In this document: one piece after another, positions 29,198 through 38,070 of the stretch | Layout: each line of letters begins with the position of its first letter | Numbering within the stretch: position 1 is the stretch's first letter | Source: Promethearchaeota archaeon | Lineage (GTDB): Archaea > Asgardarchaeota > Thorarchaeia > Thorarchaeales > Thorarchaeaceae | Direction of reading: 5' to 3' | Assembly: GCA_014728035.1 (NCBI GenBank) | Contig: WJMJ01000059.1 | Span: 1-64,000 of the forward strand | DNA: 64,000 nt | The notes under the pieces: model-generated | What the model was told of the DNA's origin: nothing | Seen by the model: only the letters and a program-made list of their open reading frames with translations | The model's database searches: none | Made by a program: the position numbers and the translations under genes

Positions 29198-29654
29198 AAT
29201 CTTTATCGTGCTACATAATGTCCATTCAGTATCCAAAGTAATAGACACAGCCCAAGTTGTGTATAGCTTTGGATTCCAGAATTTTGTTGTGACCAAGGCT
29301 GAAGGTTCTGCAGCTCAAACAGGTGTTCCAGAAGCAAATAAACTGGCAATAAAGATGAAACGAAACTTTATAGTTATGCCAAAACTAATTGATGCTATTG
29401 AACTACTTGATGTTGAAAATCCCCTTCTAATCCCTTCTCCTGTACTTACAAAGGAGCGAATTAATTTGGAAGAACTTTCTTCTCAGCTGAAGTCTGACGA
29501 GAAACTTGTTATAGTGGTTTCAGGAAGTAGTAGTTCCTTTTCTAGAAAAGAGATGGATTTAGGCCAGTGTAGAAGTATCGATACTCAGTATGACATTGGA
29601 CCAGCTGGTACTACTGCTGTAGTTCTTTATATGCTCAAGTCTTTCTCAGAATAG
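29181..29654 (+). CDS. SPOUT-like protein (archaeal COG4080 type)
   Basis: 157 aa from TTG 29181, with GGAGGT at 29164-29169 inside the methyltransferase gene. The sequence IFIVLHNVHSVSKVIDTAQV and FVVTKAEGSAAQTGVPEANK matches, from memory, a conserved archaeal family once labelled RecB-family nuclease and later placed in the SpoU/TrmD methylase fold. The C-terminal IGPAGTTAVVLYML could be the knot region. Biochemical activity is uncertain. Confidence 0.7.
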   Translation: MKNQSKIFIVLHNVHSVSKVIDTAQVVYSFGFQNFVVTKAEGSAAQTGVPEANKLAIKMKRNFIVMPKLIDAIELLDVENPLLIPSPVLTKERINLEELSSQLKSDEKLVIVVSGSSSSFSRKEMDLGQCRSIDTQYDIGPAGTTAVVLYMLKSFSE

Positions 29655-29666
29655 TATTGCAATAAT

Positions 29667-29742
29667 GGTGGGCCGGAGGCGATTTGAACGCCTGATCCCT
29701 TGGATCCGAACCAAGAATCATACCAAGCTAGACCACCGACCC
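29667..29742 (-). tRNA. tRNA-Pro (CGG), CCA encoded
   Basis: Minus-strand cloverleaf: acceptor GGGTCGG/CCGGCCC, anticodon stem CTTGG/CCAAG around loop TTCGGAT (anticodon CGG), T-arm GGCGTTCAAATCGCC and discriminator A. CCA is at 29667-29669. No intron. Confidence 0.95.
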
Positions 29743-29797
29743 ATTGTTAGCTTTTTGATTGTAATTAGCTCTTGTAAAACGAACTTCGCTTCATGAA

Positions 29798-30625
29798 TCA
29801 TTTTAACATTTCGTTGAAACGAGCTCTGAGTTCATCTAACCTACCCAAATATATCTCGTTACAGCTATATACTTCTGCGTTATCAGTGTCTGCACAGCCA
29901 CGCTCAAAAAATAATCCTCCGAGCGGTCTTGTTAAAGTGTTAATGGAACTACCTGAAATTAACCTATTGAATGCTGGCAAAACTATTAGGGCTCCTTCAG
30001 CATCATTAAGATCGGTGTCAATGTTCATTTTATCTCTTACACAGTTTTTGTAGAGCTTGGTCTTAAGAATGACCGGAATAGTACTTGTGTATCGGATTAT
30101 ATCTCTCTTTATACTATGTTTGGTAACACGTTTAATTCTTCGAATCGATGGATGGCTATGACCAACTATTATGATATCTGAGCTCAATACTTCGGCTGAA
30201 GGCCATGCATGACCATGTAGTAGTCCTATTGATGGGCCTTTTTTGATTTGTATACCTTTAACACTTAGAAGTTGTATATTTCTGGGTATTAGAGTTTTTA
30301 ATTCTCCATCATGATTTCCAGGGATGATTTTGGTAGTGACTATTTTAGATAGTTGAGTCATGAATTTTGGAATAGTTTCCCAGTTATGGACTTGGTCTAC
30401 CTGAATTGAATGTTTGATATCTCCAATTAGGTATAATGTATCTACCTTATACCTACCAACCAACTCTCCTATTCGATATAGGATAGAATTCGCTTGAGCT
30501 GGTATGACTACTTTCTTCTCTTGAGATATTTCTGCACTAAAACCAAGGTGAAGGTCCGTTATCACCATATCTGTTCTGTCGGAGTCTTGAATGACCAGTG
30601 ACCCATCATCCATTATTACGTGCAT
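29798..30625 (-). CDS. Calcineurin-like metallophosphoesterase (Lhr/SbcD-related archaeal type)
   Basis: 275 aa from ATG 30625 (GTG 30628 alternative). Metal-binding motifs in order: TDLHLG, GDIKH (GDxxH), GNHDG, HGHAWP and GHSHP. Members commonly lie near Lhr helicases, and lhr is about 2.2 kb away here. The physiological substrate is unknown; nucleic-acid repair or processing is inferred. Confidence 0.85.
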   Translation of the reverse strand: MHVIMDDGSLVIQDSDRTDMVITDLHLGFSAEISQEKKVVIPAQANSILYRIGELVGRYKVDTLYLIGDIKHSIQVDQVHNWETIPKFMTQLSKIVTTKIIPGNHDGELKTLIPRNIQLLSVKGIQIKKGPSIGLLHGHAWPSAEVLSSDIIIVGHSHPSIRRIKRVTKHSIKRDIIRYTSTIPVILKTKLYKNCVRDKMNIDTDLNDAEGALIVLPAFNRLISGSSINTLTRPLGGLFFERGCADTDNAEVYSCNEIYLGRLDELRARFNEMLK

Positions 30626-30694
30626 CACTATGGTGTTTAATCGAAGCTTTTTAACTGGAGTGCTACTACCTATTTGATAGTGAGTGTATTTGGG

Positions 30695-31081
30695 ATGTCA
30701 CTACGTAAGAATGAAGAACTCCGTCTAGCAAAAGATGTTCTTACGCAGAGTGATATTCAATATTTTCGAAATCAGTATGGGAAACGTTTTGTCAGAGCTC
30801 TCCGGGCAGTTGAAGAAAAACGAGTATTCAAGTACGAATTTAATCCGAGCGAATCGTCGATTTGGACAGTAAAAGGGAAACGAAATGAGTACTTTGTTAT
30901 CCCCGAAACATTTTGTACTTGTAGGGATTTTTATCAGGCGGTTGTGATAGCAAGAGAGGTTAAGATGTGTTATCATCTTCTCGCTACATCTATCGCTATT
31001 ATTCGCAATTCCTTTGTAACTATCGGGTCAACTGATTCTGTTCGCCGAACCCTCTTGGCAAAATGGAGATATGTCAAGTAA
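30695..31081 (+). CDS. SWIM zinc-finger protein
   Basis: 128 aa from ATG 30695 (TTG 30674 alternative). The SWIM signature CxC-xn-CxH is visible as FCTCRDFYQAV...MCYHLLA. N-terminal half is basic and helical. SWIM proteins of this size in archaea are often linked to recombination/Rad51-paralogue functions, but no partner gene is adjacent, so the role is open. Confidence 0.75.
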   Translation: MSLRKNEELRLAKDVLTQSDIQYFRNQYGKRFVRALRAVEEKRVFKYEFNPSESSIWTVKGKRNEYFVIPETFCTCRDFYQAVVIAREVKMCYHLLATSIAIIRNSFVTIGSTDSVRRTLLAKWRYVK

Positions 31082-31166
31082 TATGTTTAAAAATATCACC
31101 TGAAGATAACTTTAAAAAACTGCTCCGAATCTGAGCCCTGTCGAGCTAGAAGGTTGGATATAATCC

Positions 31167-32261
31167 ATGATACGATTCAAGAACACCCCGCGAATTATCG
31201 TAATTCTATGTGCAGTACTCTTTGTATCTGCATCTATGCAATGTCCTGTACAAGCTCAAGCGATTGACCCTCCAATTGTCATAATGTTTGATGCATCTCA
31301 TTCACCCCAACATGCTCCTGACAATGAAGCACAAGGGTTGAAGAACGTTCTAGACCGTGTTAATGAATCCACCAAGTATATTGTACGAATTAATGAAGAC
31401 CCCTTGAACGACACTATTTTAGAAGATGTGGACGTCCTTATTATAGCAGCTCCTGATGCAGGTTCGGAATTTGAAACCAATGAGACAAAAGCTATTGTTG
31501 AATTGATGAATAATGGAAGTTCACTGATGTTTCTAGGCGATCCCATGCTCAATCAATCCTCAACTTATTGGATTAATCAGGTATTCAGAGATATGGGTGA
31601 GAATTATGCGTTGAATAGACTCTTTGACCAAATCAATATGACCGGAGTTAGGTTCAGTACCAACACCACCACGGAATCAACTACCTACTGTGATGCATTA
31701 TTTGATTTAAACAATGCATTGAATGCAACACAAGCCCCCTCTCTTGTTGCATTTGATTCAACTACTTGGGATGTTGAACATCCAATATTCAATGACATAA
31801 ATGTAATAGTTACAATGACTGCTACACTGAAACCTGTTGACTTGGCTAGTTCAATTGCCTATGGATATGAAACCTCTTTTGCACAATATCGTCGAGGTCC
31901 AAATAGTTTTGGAAATATATCTTATCCCAATATGACTTTAGCGGAATTTGAAGAAAATCCTTACTCCTATTCTGCAATCAATGGAACTTTTCCACCCTGG
32001 CTGTCCGCTTTCAAAATTGATTCAAGTCGTGTCATTGTAAGTGGATCCACGATTATGTTCACTGGACGTATGATCGATTTGGAGGATGCTGAACAAGCTT
32101 GGTACGAAATGTACGATAACACTCGTCTATTCTTGAATATGATTGATTGGTTGTCTGAAGAGTTTATTGACCCACCTAGTGCAATTACGAACATGCTAAT
32201 CATATCTTCAGTTATCTTCTTAGTTGGTGTAGCGTATTATCTACTCAAGAAACGTCAATAG
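31167..32261 (+). CDS. Type I membrane protein with GATase-like ectodomain (OST48/DUF4350-like architecture)
   Basis: 364 aa. Signal peptide about 1-31, a large extracytoplasmic domain with many N-x-S/T sequons, and one C-terminal helix (about 338-360) with KKRQ tail. The domain alternates strands and helices like class I glutamine amidotransferases: VDVLIIAAPDAGSEF, IVELMNNGSSLMFLGDP, SRVIVSGSTIMFTG. No catalytic Cys-His-Glu triad is seen. The layout resembles OST48/WBP1 of eukaryotic oligosaccharyltransferase, as well as GldG/IFT52-type domains. A TATA-like TTTAAAAAA lies near 31110. Function unproven. Confidence 0.6.
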   Translation: MIRFKNTPRIIVILCAVLFVSASMQCPVQAQAIDPPIVIMFDASHSPQHAPDNEAQGLKNVLDRVNESTKYIVRINEDPLNDTILEDVDVLIIAAPDAGSEFETNETKAIVELMNNGSSLMFLGDPMLNQSSTYWINQVFRDMGENYALNRLFDQINMTGVRFSTNTTTESTTYCDALFDLNNALNATQAPSLVAFDSTTWDVEHPIFNDINVIVTMTATLKPVDLASSIAYGYETSFAQYRRGPNSFGNISYPNMTLAEFEENPYSYSAINGTFPPWLSAFKIDSSRVIVSGSTIMFTGRMIDLEDAEQAWYEMYDNTRLFLNMIDWLSEEFIDPPSAITNMLIISSVIFLVGVAYYLLKKRQ

Positions 32262-32263
32262 TT

Positions 32264-32878
32264 TCACAGTTTTAGAGTGATTCCTCCATCCGCAAGAGAC
32301 TCTTCAATGAGACTCTTCAGGGTGGAGATGTTTTTCTTTTTTGATGCAGAAATAGGAACGATTGTGGGTTCTCGTTCTACAACAGCCTCTCTAAGTTTGA
32401 ATCTAAGATATTCTATTTCAGAAACAACCTCTCTTTTTCTAAGCTTGTCTCTTTTGTTAGCAACGACTATCACCCTTTTTGTTATCTCCGATAGAAAGGT
32501 GTAGAACTCGATGTCAATAGGGATTTCTCCTCGCCCTTCCCATCTCTTCACCAATTCAGAAAATAGGGACAAGTCTACCACGAGAACTGCTAACATTATT
32601 CTTTCAGCCCAATTTTCTAGGTTTTGAATTATTGATGTCTTTGTTTCTTCAATTTTCTGCTTGCTAGTTCCGGACATGAATCCGAACCCAGGAATGTCAA
32701 CAATTGTAATTGGTCCAAAGTCTACCATATATTCTCTGGTTGTACTGCCAGGACTTTTTCCGATTCTTACTTTCTTACCTGTTAGAGCTCTAATTGTGCT
32801 GCTTTTGCCAACATTGCTTCTGCCGGCAAATACTACGAGTGGTTTTTGTTTAGCCCCAAAATGGTCGTGTTCTGGCAT
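32264..32878 (-). CDS. engB: EngB-type GTPase
   Basis: 204 aa. G1 GRSNVGKSS, the TTRE switch I (SPGSTTREYMVDF), G3 DIPGFGFM and G4 NKRDK define the EngB/YihA family, associated with ribosome assembly. Its 5' end overlaps the lhr 3' end by 29 nt, so the two are co-transcribed. Confidence 0.92.
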   Translation of the reverse strand: MPEHDHFGAKQKPLVVFAGRSNVGKSSTIRALTGKKVRIGKSPGSTTREYMVDFGPITIVDIPGFGFMSGTSKQKIEETKTSIIQNLENWAERIMLAVLVVDLSLFSELVKRWEGRGEIPIDIEFYTFLSEITKRVIVVANKRDKLRKREVVSEIEYLRFKLREAVVEREPTIVPISASKKKNISTLKSLIEESLADGGITLKL

Positions 32879-35693
32879 ATTCTTGCTCTCCTTTTGCTAT
32901 TGCCTTCAATAATGTATCTCTGTCATCCAGTCCTGGTTTGAGTATTCTTCCTGCTGTTGTCGGACCAATCCCTCTTCCAGCTAGAACAAGGAGGGCCTTC
33001 TTTCCATAAGTCGCAACCAAGTTTGCTGTTAGAGAACCTGCTAGAAACACTTTTTCTTCTTTCTTAGTAAGTGCTTCTGATGCTTTCCTTTTGCTCAAAA
33101 TCTTTTCAAAGTCTTTGTCTGATTGATGAAGGATTGCAATCATTGTCGAATCACACATGGGACAACTTATCCTATCATCCATTGTTGAGATTGTTCTGAT
33201 TGATGACCAATCTCCATTGACACAGATGAGTTTGAACCGCTTTGAGAGAAGTCTTTCTTCCATAACCCGTAGCACTTCTCCTTCTTCTGAAATCTCCCCC
33301 ATCACCTCAAACCTGGTTTTTTCTTCGATAACCAACCGAGCTAACGGGGATGGCTTTTCTGTTTTGGCAATTTCTATACGTAAAGTTCCTTCTGAGGCTT
33401 CATCAAATATCCGTTTTATTGTGTCTAAATCGAGTTTTTCTGTTAGAACCTCACGCATTGCTTCTTCATAGACCGGTGATTGTTCGTAATTATTAATTAT
33501 TCTTTTGAGAGGAAGCTCCTTCATTTTTGCATCACGACGAATGATATCCATACGTCTACCAACATGTACAAATCGAATTGCGAAGTTTTGTGTATGTTTA
33601 ATCGACTTTTGTAGAACGACGCTTATTTGGCTTGATTTGTATTCATATAGAATCTCTCTCAAATATGTGGGTTCGATTCTTGCTTGTGATGTGAATAGAA
33701 TTCTGTAGGGATCACGTTCAACCATGACATCGATGCCCAATCTTGTTGTAAGAAGTGCAGCTAATACTATGCCAAGTGTTTCATTTGCTTTAGTTCCTAT
33801 TGGAGCATGTAGAACTATCCCTTCCCCAAAGTCTTCAATAATGAATAGACTTTCTGTAGGAATATGTTTCAGGACTTTTTTGCTCTCTTGTATTTCATCA
33901 AATATGTGATTGAATGCATCTTGAGAAACACCATAGGATGATCTCAACCAATTAGCTCCTTCGATTTTGTTCTTAATGGCTAACTGCTTCCATACCTTTG
34001 CAACTTCTTGAGCGACTCTCAATGGGACCGGAATCATCTCCCCAATCCATCTAGGAGCCTCGATATTTGTTTCACTTGCTGGAGTACATAATATCTCTCC
34101 AGTGTCTTCATCAATTGCAACGACATGCCATGGACGCCCTTTAATCACAAAAACCGAGCCTTGCTCCATATCTGATAGCACGTAATCCTCGTCTAGCACT
34201 CCTATAGAAGACCGTGTTGACATGTCTATTGCATTGACTTTTTGTATGTCTGGAATCGTACTAAGATGATTGTAGTAGTATGATCGTGATCTCCGCCCTC
34301 TCTCAATGTATTCGTCAGTTATTTTTAGCAACTTTCTTTCCTGCATGAATGTAATTAGTTTGATGAATTCTTTTTCTGTGACTTCAATAAATGGAAATGG
34401 TTCTTTGATAAAATCATAAAGCTCGCTCTTTTCAATTCTGCCGAAATCCAGAAGGACACCAGCTATCTGATGATTCAGTACGTCCCATGCCTTTTGTGGT
34501 ATATCTGCATCTTCTACTTTGTTGACCTTAGACCTTCTAAGAATCACTCCTGATTCTGTAATGTCATCGACATTTGCGGTTGCAATGATTATACCTTTTG
34601 CAGTTCTTCCAAAACCATGCCCTGATCTTCCGATTCGTTGAAGTGCTCGTGATACCTCTCTTGGACTACTATATTGAATCACCAAATCGGTATCTCCTAT
34701 ATCTATGCCAAGCTCAAGACTTGATGTTGCGATAATTGCTTGCGATTGACCTGTTTTGAGTTTATTTTCTGCATCCAATCGAACTTCTTTCGATAACGAT
34801 CCATGATGAACATCGAAAACAAACTTAGGTCCCATAACCCTCATCTTAGATCCCAGCACTTCTGCAAAAGAACGTGTATTTGTGAATATTATGGTTGATT
34901 GGTGTGTATTTACTAATTCTATTATTCGTTCTAATCTTGCGGTAGAGTGTGGAGGATATGAAATCTTCTTTGCAGTTTTTTCATGCTGTTTTGTTGGTAG
35001 TGGCACTTCAACACTAATCTCCATCTCTCGCTTTTGATATCCTGCCCAAACTATTTTGGACGTCTTTGTTTTTCCAGAGAGCATTTTTGCAATCTCTTGG
35101 GGATTTCCCACTGTTGCGGATAGTCCAATTCTTTGGATTTTTTTACCAGTTAATCTTTCTAAACGTTCAAGGCCAAAACATAACTGAGTACCACGTTTAC
35201 TATCTGCTAACTCGTGAATTTCATCAATAATTACTGAAAACACGGTTCTAAGATGATAGCGCAGTCTTTTCCCGGGCAAAATGGCTTGAAGTGTTTCTGG
35301 TGTTGTTATTAGCAAATTTGGTGGTTTGATTGCTTGTTTCCGTCTTTGGTACTGAGTAGTATCTCCATGTCTTACATCCACTGTTAGTTCAAGATTGTGA
35401 CATATTTTTTGGATACGTTGAAAGACATCTCTGTTTAATGCTCGTAACGGCGTGACATAAATGATATAGAATCCAAAAATGTCCTTTTCTTCTCTTAGAA
35501 GTTCTATCTTTCGTAGTAGAGGAATTAATGCAGCTTCTGTTTTACCGCTACCAGTTGGAGCGAGAAGAAGAAAATTATCCGGCTGTTTCAAAATTTGTGG
35601 AATGGCCTTCTCTTGAATTGGTGTTGGTGTTGTTATTCCTTGATCATAAAGAATTTTTTCAATATTCTTTCCAAGTATCGAGAAAAAAGTCAT
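32850..35693 (-). CDS. lhr: Lhr-type superfamily 2 helicase
   Basis: 947 aa. Walker A LLAPTGSGKTEAAL, DEIHELADSKRG (DExH), motif III GLSATVGNP, and motif VI in ALQRIGRSGHG. Followed by the Lhr-specific winged-helix and core C-terminal domains and a terminal region with CPMCD plus a helix-hairpin-helix-like GRGIGPTTAGRIL. ATGA overlap with the upstream small gene. Archaeal Lhr enzymes unwind DNA/RNA hybrids and branched DNA; the phosphoesterase and SWIM genes nearby fit a repair setting. Confidence 0.94.
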   Translation of the reverse strand: MTFFSILGKNIEKILYDQGITTPTPIQEKAIPQILKQPDNFLLLAPTGSGKTEAALIPLLRKIELLREEKDIFGFYIIYVTPLRALNRDVFQRIQKICHNLELTVDVRHGDTTQYQRRKQAIKPPNLLITTPETLQAILPGKRLRYHLRTVFSVIIDEIHELADSKRGTQLCFGLERLERLTGKKIQRIGLSATVGNPQEIAKMLSGKTKTSKIVWAGYQKREMEISVEVPLPTKQHEKTAKKISYPPHSTARLERIIELVNTHQSTIIFTNTRSFAEVLGSKMRVMGPKFVFDVHHGSLSKEVRLDAENKLKTGQSQAIIATSSLELGIDIGDTDLVIQYSSPREVSRALQRIGRSGHGFGRTAKGIIIATANVDDITESGVILRRSKVNKVEDADIPQKAWDVLNHQIAGVLLDFGRIEKSELYDFIKEPFPFIEVTEKEFIKLITFMQERKLLKITDEYIERGRRSRSYYYNHLSTIPDIQKVNAIDMSTRSSIGVLDEDYVLSDMEQGSVFVIKGRPWHVVAIDEDTGEILCTPASETNIEAPRWIGEMIPVPLRVAQEVAKVWKQLAIKNKIEGANWLRSSYGVSQDAFNHIFDEIQESKKVLKHIPTESLFIIEDFGEGIVLHAPIGTKANETLGIVLAALLTTRLGIDVMVERDPYRILFTSQARIEPTYLREILYEYKSSQISVVLQKSIKHTQNFAIRFVHVGRRMDIIRRDAKMKELPLKRIINNYEQSPVYEEAMREVLTEKLDLDTIKRIFDEASEGTLRIEIAKTEKPSPLARLVIEEKTRFEVMGEISEEGEVLRVMEERLLSKRFKLICVNGDWSSIRTISTMDDRISCPMCDSTMIAILHQSDKDFEKILSKRKASEALTKKEEKVFLAGSLTANLVATYGKKALLVLAGRGIGPTTAGRILKPGLDDRDTLLKAIAKGEQEYARTRPFWG

Positions 35694-35920
35694 TCCAAGA
35701 ACACCTTGTTTCTTAGATGTTTAAATTCACTAATCAAGATGCGTATATCAGTTTGGATTGTAATGTCCTTGTCTTTCTTTTCCTTTTCTAAAGCTTGGAT
35801 ATATCGGGAGGGTACTATTTCAGAACTCACCAATTGCTCTATTAGGTTCTTCATATATTCTAAATTCATTATATGTGGTGCAATGTTTTCAAAGGCTAGT
35901 CTAAGCAAGGATTCGTTCAT
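35690..35920 (-). CDS. Small protein co-transcribed with lhr, unknown
   Basis: 76 aa from ATG 35920 with GAAGGAC upstream; ATG 35962 would overlap the preceding small gene. The stop overlaps the lhr start as ATGA, strong support for coding. Predicted largely helical with an acidic/basic coiled-coil stretch (QALEKEKKDKD). No recognised family; could be an Lhr partner. Confidence 0.6.
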   Translation of the reverse strand: MNESLLRLAFENIAPHIMNLEYMKNLIEQLVSSEIVPSRYIQALEKEKKDKDITIQTDIRILISEFKHLRNKVFLE

Positions 35921-35939
35921 GACGAAGTCCTTCTTACAG

Positions 35940-36059
35940 CTACTCCTCCTTTTCTTCGCCATACACCATATAGGCCATTACTAGGATTAGAGCTGATATC
36001 CCCATTACGTTGAACAATACAAACAGAATACTTTGAATGGTGTCAATGGTTTCTTGCAT
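35940..36059 (-). CDS. 39-aa single-pass membrane microprotein
   Basis: ATG 36059 with CGAGGAG about 9 nt upstream. One hydrophobic helix (SILFVLFNVMGISALILVMA) and an acidic tail GEEKEE. It ends 20 nt before the next small gene, upstream of lhr. Too short for standard gene callers. No family recognised, but SD, helix and operon spacing support it. Confidence 0.55.
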   Translation of the reverse strand: MQETIDTIQSILFVLFNVMGISALILVMAYMVYGEEKEE

Positions 36060-36120
36060 CTTTATCTTGACTCCTCGACCATGTGCTGCTTATAATCATT
36101 GCTAGTGTTCGGAAGCTGTA

Positions 36121-36375
36121 TTAGGCAACCTCAGCTTTCCGACGTTCGTAGAAGATATCAATGAATGATCCATAGACATCAACGGCTTCTGTTAGAGTAT
36201 TGACTTCTTCAATGCTTTCTTCAAGTCCGCATGAGCCACATTTTACCGTGGCAAACTCATTATCGCGATAGACTTCGATTTTGATTGAGGTGTTTCCACA
36301 CTCTGGACAGGGATATACATCTGGAATTCTGCTTTGTGGGCGTCGTCTTACTTTCTGTCTGCGTCTTCTTCCCAT
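36121..36375 (-). CDS. elf1: Elf1-type transcription elongation factor
   Basis: 84 aa. Very basic N-terminus (MGRRRRQKVRRR), a zinc ribbon from CPECG and CGSCG, then TLTEAVDVYGSFIDIFYE, which matches the SEPIDVYSDWID block diagnostic of eukaryotic Elf1/Elof1. Expected to bind RNA polymerase and DNA during elongation. It is encoded alone, upstream of the lhr group on the same strand. Confidence 0.9.
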   Translation of the reverse strand: MGRRRRQKVRRRPQSRIPDVYPCPECGNTSIKIEVYRDNEFATVKCGSCGLEESIEEVNTLTEAVDVYGSFIDIFYERRKAEVA

Positions 36376-36519
36376 CTTTCTTCACCTTAGCCTATTTCAC
36401 ACCAATCGAGCTTAGGCCCAAATAGAAATAGAGCAAGTTGCACCTCTTGTATGGAAATTTAAGGATTGCGTTCTAGTGGTAAGACAGAAGCTTTCTTATT
36501 GTGGTGTTTTTGTCTTAAC

Positions 36520-36756
36520 ATGATGACCGACCTATCACGAAATGCACAGTGTATTCTCAAAGTTCTTGAAGGTGTGGAATCACTAACCACTTCACAGATT
36601 CTTGAGAGAGCTAAGCAACCCGAATTTAAAGAAATATGTGTTGATTGTGCTGGTGGAGATGCATTCATCGTGGCTGCTAACCAGTTAGTTGAGAAAGGGA
36701 TGATAATTCGATCATTTGGAAAGGGTGGATATCGCTGGAAACTTGCTGGAGACTGA
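36520..36756 (+). CDS. Small winged-helix-like protein, unknown
   Basis: 78 aa from ATG 36520 (second ATG 36523). Helical segments followed by GMIIRSFGKGGYRWKL, like the wing of a winged-helix domain, plus ICVDCAGG with two cysteines. The stop is 1 nt from the cysteine desulfurase ATG, so they are translationally linked; it might regulate or assist that enzyme. Not a known Suf/Isc component. Confidence 0.6.
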   Translation: MMTDLSRNAQCILKVLEGVESLTTSQILERAKQPEFKEICVDCAGGDAFIVAANQLVEKGMIIRSFGKGGYRWKLAGD

Positions 36757-36757
36757 T

Positions 36758-37993
36758 ATGATGCTCAATGTACGAGATGATTTTCCGGTTCTAAAACGAA
36801 TAATCAATGACAAACCAATTGTGTATCTTGATAGTGCATGTATGTCCCTAAAGCCTCGTCAAGTAGTTGAAGCAATGAATGAATATTATGTGCAGTATCC
36901 AGCATGTGGTGGAAGGAGTATTCACCGACTTGGAGAAGAAGCATCACATGCATATGAGGCATCCCGTGAGAAGTTTGCTAGATTTCTTAATGCTGCAGAA
37001 CCTGAAGAATGTATATGGACGCGGAATGCTACAGAGTCTCTTAATATTGTTGCAGCATCGGTCAGATTACCAAAAGATGCTAAACTTGTCACTACCACAT
37101 TGGAACATCATAGTGGGTCTCTACCATTCGTTGAAAGGGCTAAACGGGACAATCTTGAAATCGAGGTTGTTGAGGCAAAACCGGATGGAACATTTGATAT
37201 GGATGATTGGAAGAACGCGATTGATTCTAGAACCAAACTAGTATCTGTTGTTCACTCTTCAAATGTAACTGGCACTGTTGCACCACTAAAGGAAATCGTT
37301 GAGATTGCTCATGATCGAGGTGCACTCGTTATGGCTGATGATGCTCAATATGCACCCCATCATCCTCTTGATGTACAAGACTTTGATGTTGATTTTTCTG
37401 CTATTTCTGTTCACAAAATGTGCGGTCCCAGTGGTATGGGTGTGTTATATGGGAAACTCGACCTGCTAAAGGATATGGATATGTTTCTTGTTGGTGGCGA
37501 TACTGTTGCAGATGTGCGGTATGAGAACGGTCAAATAATTCCAGAATATCTCCCACCCCCTGAGAAATTTGAAGCAGGATTACAAAATTACGCGGGAGCT
37601 ATTGGAGCTGGAGCAGCAGCCGAATACCTTCAATCTCTTGGAATGCACGAGATTGAGAAACACGAACGCGCTCTTCTTGCACGTGCCATAAATGAACTAC
37701 AATCAATGGATGAAATCACCATTTTTGGTGGGGATAACATTGACATCAAAACTGGCCTTGTCGCTTTTCTGGTTTCCACAGTTGAAACTGCTCACGATGT
37801 AGCAACCTTTTTGAATGATAGCCATAACGTTATGGTTAGAAGTGGTGCGCATTGCGTTCACCCCTTTCATTACCAGCATGGTATTCCACCGAGTAAGGGG
37901 ACAAACCGTGCAAGTTTCTACCTGTATAATAATCAACACGATGTTGATACGTTCATCCAAGCTATGCGGGAATTAATCGCGGCTAGTAGTTGA
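36758..37993 (+). CDS. sufS: Cysteine desulfurase (SufS-like)
   Basis: 411 aa PLP enzyme of the class V aminotransferase fold. PLP-binding Lys220 in SVHKMCGPSG and active-site Cys366 in RSGAHCVHP. Mobilises sulfur from cysteine for Fe-S clusters or thionucleosides. The acceptor genes (sufBCD/sufU) are not in the window. Confidence 0.92.
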   Translation: MMLNVRDDFPVLKRIINDKPIVYLDSACMSLKPRQVVEAMNEYYVQYPACGGRSIHRLGEEASHAYEASREKFARFLNAAEPEECIWTRNATESLNIVAASVRLPKDAKLVTTTLEHHSGSLPFVERAKRDNLEIEVVEAKPDGTFDMDDWKNAIDSRTKLVSVVHSSNVTGTVAPLKEIVEIAHDRGALVMADDAQYAPHHPLDVQDFDVDFSAISVHKMCGPSGMGVLYGKLDLLKDMDMFLVGGDTVADVRYENGQIIPEYLPPPEKFEAGLQNYAGAIGAGAAAEYLQSLGMHEIEKHERALLARAINELQSMDEITIFGGDNIDIKTGLVAFLVSTVETAHDVATFLNDSHNVMVRSGAHCVHPFHYQHGIPPSKGTNRASFYLYNNQHDVDTFIQAMRELIAASS

Positions 37994-38070
37994 AAATTAA
38001 AAATAGAACTGGATATATTGGTGACTAAAGGTGTAGATTTATACTAACACCTTATAGTCACTGATTTGTT

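Noticed and set aside
36455..36500. tRNA D-arm-like sequence (TTCTAGTGGTAAGAC)
   Set aside because: No matching acceptor, anticodon or T-arm follows.
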